Under the pieces are notes generated by a model. That model had not been told where the DNA came from and made no database searches. It saw nothing but the letters and a program-made list of their open reading frames with translations. Below, piece after piece: positions 62,977-64,000 of a stretch of DNA of 64,000 nucleotides; position 1 is the first letter of the stretch, and each line of letters begins with the position of its first letter. Position numbers and translations under genes: made by a program. The DNA comes from Nocardioidaceae bacterium (GTDB lineage Bacteria; Actinomycetota; Actinomycetes; Propionibacteriales; Nocardioidaceae), in the NCBI GenBank assembly GCA_009780515.1, contig WQZX01000007.1, positions 1-64,000 of the forward strand, in the 5' to 3' direction.

Positions 62977-63753
62977 TCAGCCGGCCGTCGGGAGGCCGGC
63001 GGAGATCTCGCCGTACGCCGTCTGCGCGGCGCCCTGCTCGGCCTCCTTCTTCGACCGGCCGGTGCCGTTGCCGTAGAGGTGGCCGGCGACCCGGACCTGG
63101 GCCGTGAAGGTCTTCTGGTGGTCGGGGCCGTCGTCCTCGATGACGTACTCCGGGACGCCGAGGCTGTGCTCGGCGGCGAGCTCCTGAAGCGAGGTCTTCC
63201 AGTCGAGGCCCGCGCCGAGGCCGGAGGCCGTCTCGATCAGCGGGTCGAAGAGGCGGTGGACGACCTCGGCCGACACCTCGATGCCGCCGCTGAGGTGGAT
63301 CGCGCCGATGACCGCCTCGACGGTGTCGGAGAGGATCGATGCCTTCTCGCGACCGCCGGTGGTCTCCTCGCCGCGACCGAGCTTGATGTGCTGGCCCAGA
63401 CCCAGGGTCTTGGCGACCTCGGCCAGCGCGCGGGCGTTGACGACCGCCGCGCGCAGCTTGGCCAGCCGGCCCTCGGGGAGGTCCGGGTGGATCCGATAGA
63501 GCGTCTCGGTGACGACCACGCCGAGCACCGAGTCACCCAGGAACTCCAGGCGCTCGTTGGTCGGCGGGCCGCCGTGCTCGTAGGCGAACGAGCGGTGCGT
63601 CAGGGCGCGGTCGAGCAGCTCGGGGTCCAGGACCGGATCCCCGAGCTCGCGACGAAGGTCCTCGTAGTCGATGACCGCGTCCCCGAGGCGCGGGTCAGAG
63701 GACCTGGCGACGGTCGGCGCGCGCGCCGTACTGACCGCACGTGCCGCAGGCAC
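62977..63753 (-). CDS. rnc: Ribonuclease III
   Basis: Up to 258 residues. The nuclease signature [20 protein letters not shown] is followed by [15 protein letters not shown] with the second acidic pair. The C-terminal dsRNA-binding domain has [20 protein letters not shown] and [14 protein letters not shown]. It processes rRNA precursors and double-stranded RNAs. The start is unclear: the only GTG/ATG/TTG in frame upstream of the core is GTG 63753, which overlaps the end of rpmF by 59 bases; the family core begins near 63670. Confidence 0.92.
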   Translation of the reverse strand: MPAARAVSTARAPTVARSSDPRLGDAVIDYEDLRRELGDPVLDPELLDRALTHRSFAYEHGGPPTNERLEFLGDSVLGVVVTETLYRIHPDLPEGRLAKLRAAVVNARALAEVAKTLGLGQHIKLGRGEETTGGREKASILSDTVEAVIGAIHLSGGIEVSAEVVHRLFDPLIETASGLGAGLDWKTSLQELAAEHSLGVPEYVIEDDGPDHQKTFTAQVRVAGHLYGNGTGRSKKEAEQGAAQTAYGEISAGLPTAG

Positions 63754-63880
63754 GGTGCGGGAGGTGCTTGGCGCCGCAGGCCGGGTTCGCGCAGGTCACC
63801 AGCGTGGGGGCGACGGCCTTCCACTGCGACCGACGGTGACGCGTGTTGCTGCGCGACATCTTCCGCTTCGGAACAGCCAT
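63695..63880 (-). CDS. rpmF: 50S ribosomal protein L32
   Basis: 61 residues: [21 protein letters not shown], then two Cys pairs (CANPACG, CGTCGQY) making the zinc ribbon form of L32. This C+ form needs zinc; no C-minus paralogue is in the window. GGAGAAG precedes ATG 63880. It forms the usual yceD-rpmF-rnc-mutM series, and its 3' end overlaps the annotated rnc start. Confidence 0.96.
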   Translation of the reverse strand: MAVPKRKMSRSNTRHRRSQWKAVAPTLVTCANPACGAKHLPHRACGTCGQYGARADRRQVL

Positions 63881-63908
63881 GGTCTTCTCCCTTGGATCTT
63901 TGAGGTCT

Positions 63909-64000
63909 TCAGTCGTCGGACTCGTCGGTCAGGCCCTGCAACGCCGACCAACGCGGGTCGATCGGCGCGTCGTGTGCGTGGTCCGGGTCGTCGGCGAGCC
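63909..64000 (-). CDS. yceD: YceD/DUF177 family protein, C-terminal end (cut by window edge)
   Basis: The last 29 codons before TGA read [36 protein letters not shown] is the conserved C-terminal motif of the DUF177/YceD family, always upstream of rpmF. The function is unsettled (linked to 23S rRNA in plants and bacteria). The bulk of the gene lies beyond the window. Confidence 0.88.
   Translation of the reverse strand, partial: LADDPDHAHDAPIDPRWSALQGLTDESDD

Overview
The window is high-GC actinobacterial DNA with strong third-position G/C bias and frequent GTG/TTG starts. Its conserved backbone (rpsB, xerC, dprA, comM, yraN, rnhB, lepB, rplS, trmD, rimM, khpA, rpsP, ffh, glnD, glnK, amtB, ftsY, smc, mutM, rnc, rpmF, yceD) has the order typical of Nocardioides and relatives (Propionibacteriales). 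Two dispersed-repeat fragments of a kind I associate with Nocardioidaceae genomes sit in frame inside trmD and mutM. No rRNA, tRNA, CRISPR array, transposase or phage gene was seen.

Layout. 1-5 kb: rpsB start, an M23-like secreted protein, then the xerC-dprA-comM-yraN DNA-processing genes. 5-10 kb: two TadE/TadG-like pairs on opposite strands around a DUF985 cupin. 10-17 kb: DUF2469, rnhB, two tandem signal peptidases, rplS, a GYF-tailed membrane protein, a TrmD-GNAT fusion, rimM, khpA, rpsP. 17-23 kb: accessory genes (FUSC-like, VanW, amidohydrolase, secreted GH3). 23-32 kb: NYN protein, ffh, then the nitrogen block amtB-glnK-amtB2-glnD (transcribed in that order on the minus strand), and ftsY.

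32-62 kb: a large surface-glycan region inserted in the backbone as two blocks, one between ftsY and smc and one between smc and mutM. It holds glycosyltransferases, sugar epimerases, three sulfotransferase-like proteins, methyltransferases, an acyltransferase with an SGNH tail, a flippase-like protein and a secreted glycosidase-like protein. Sulfur chemistry is the theme. One gene (34019-36142) fuses an APS reductase domain, which makes sulfite, to a UDP-sulfoquinovose-synthase-like domain, which in that family consumes sulfite. A second, stand-alone SqdB homologue (59086-60234) heads a tightly coupled operon with a polyprenyl-phosphate-type GT2 and a polytopic GT-C-like membrane protein. I infer a pathway for a sulfonated (sulfoquinovose-type) and/or sulfated cell-surface polymer or lipid; the chemistry has not been shown.

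62-64 kb: the backbone resumes with mutM, rnc, rpmF and the 3' end of yceD. Recurring features are 1-4 base stop/start overlaps within operons and TANNNT -10 boxes 7-8 nt before ATG/GTG, which suggest leaderless transcripts.
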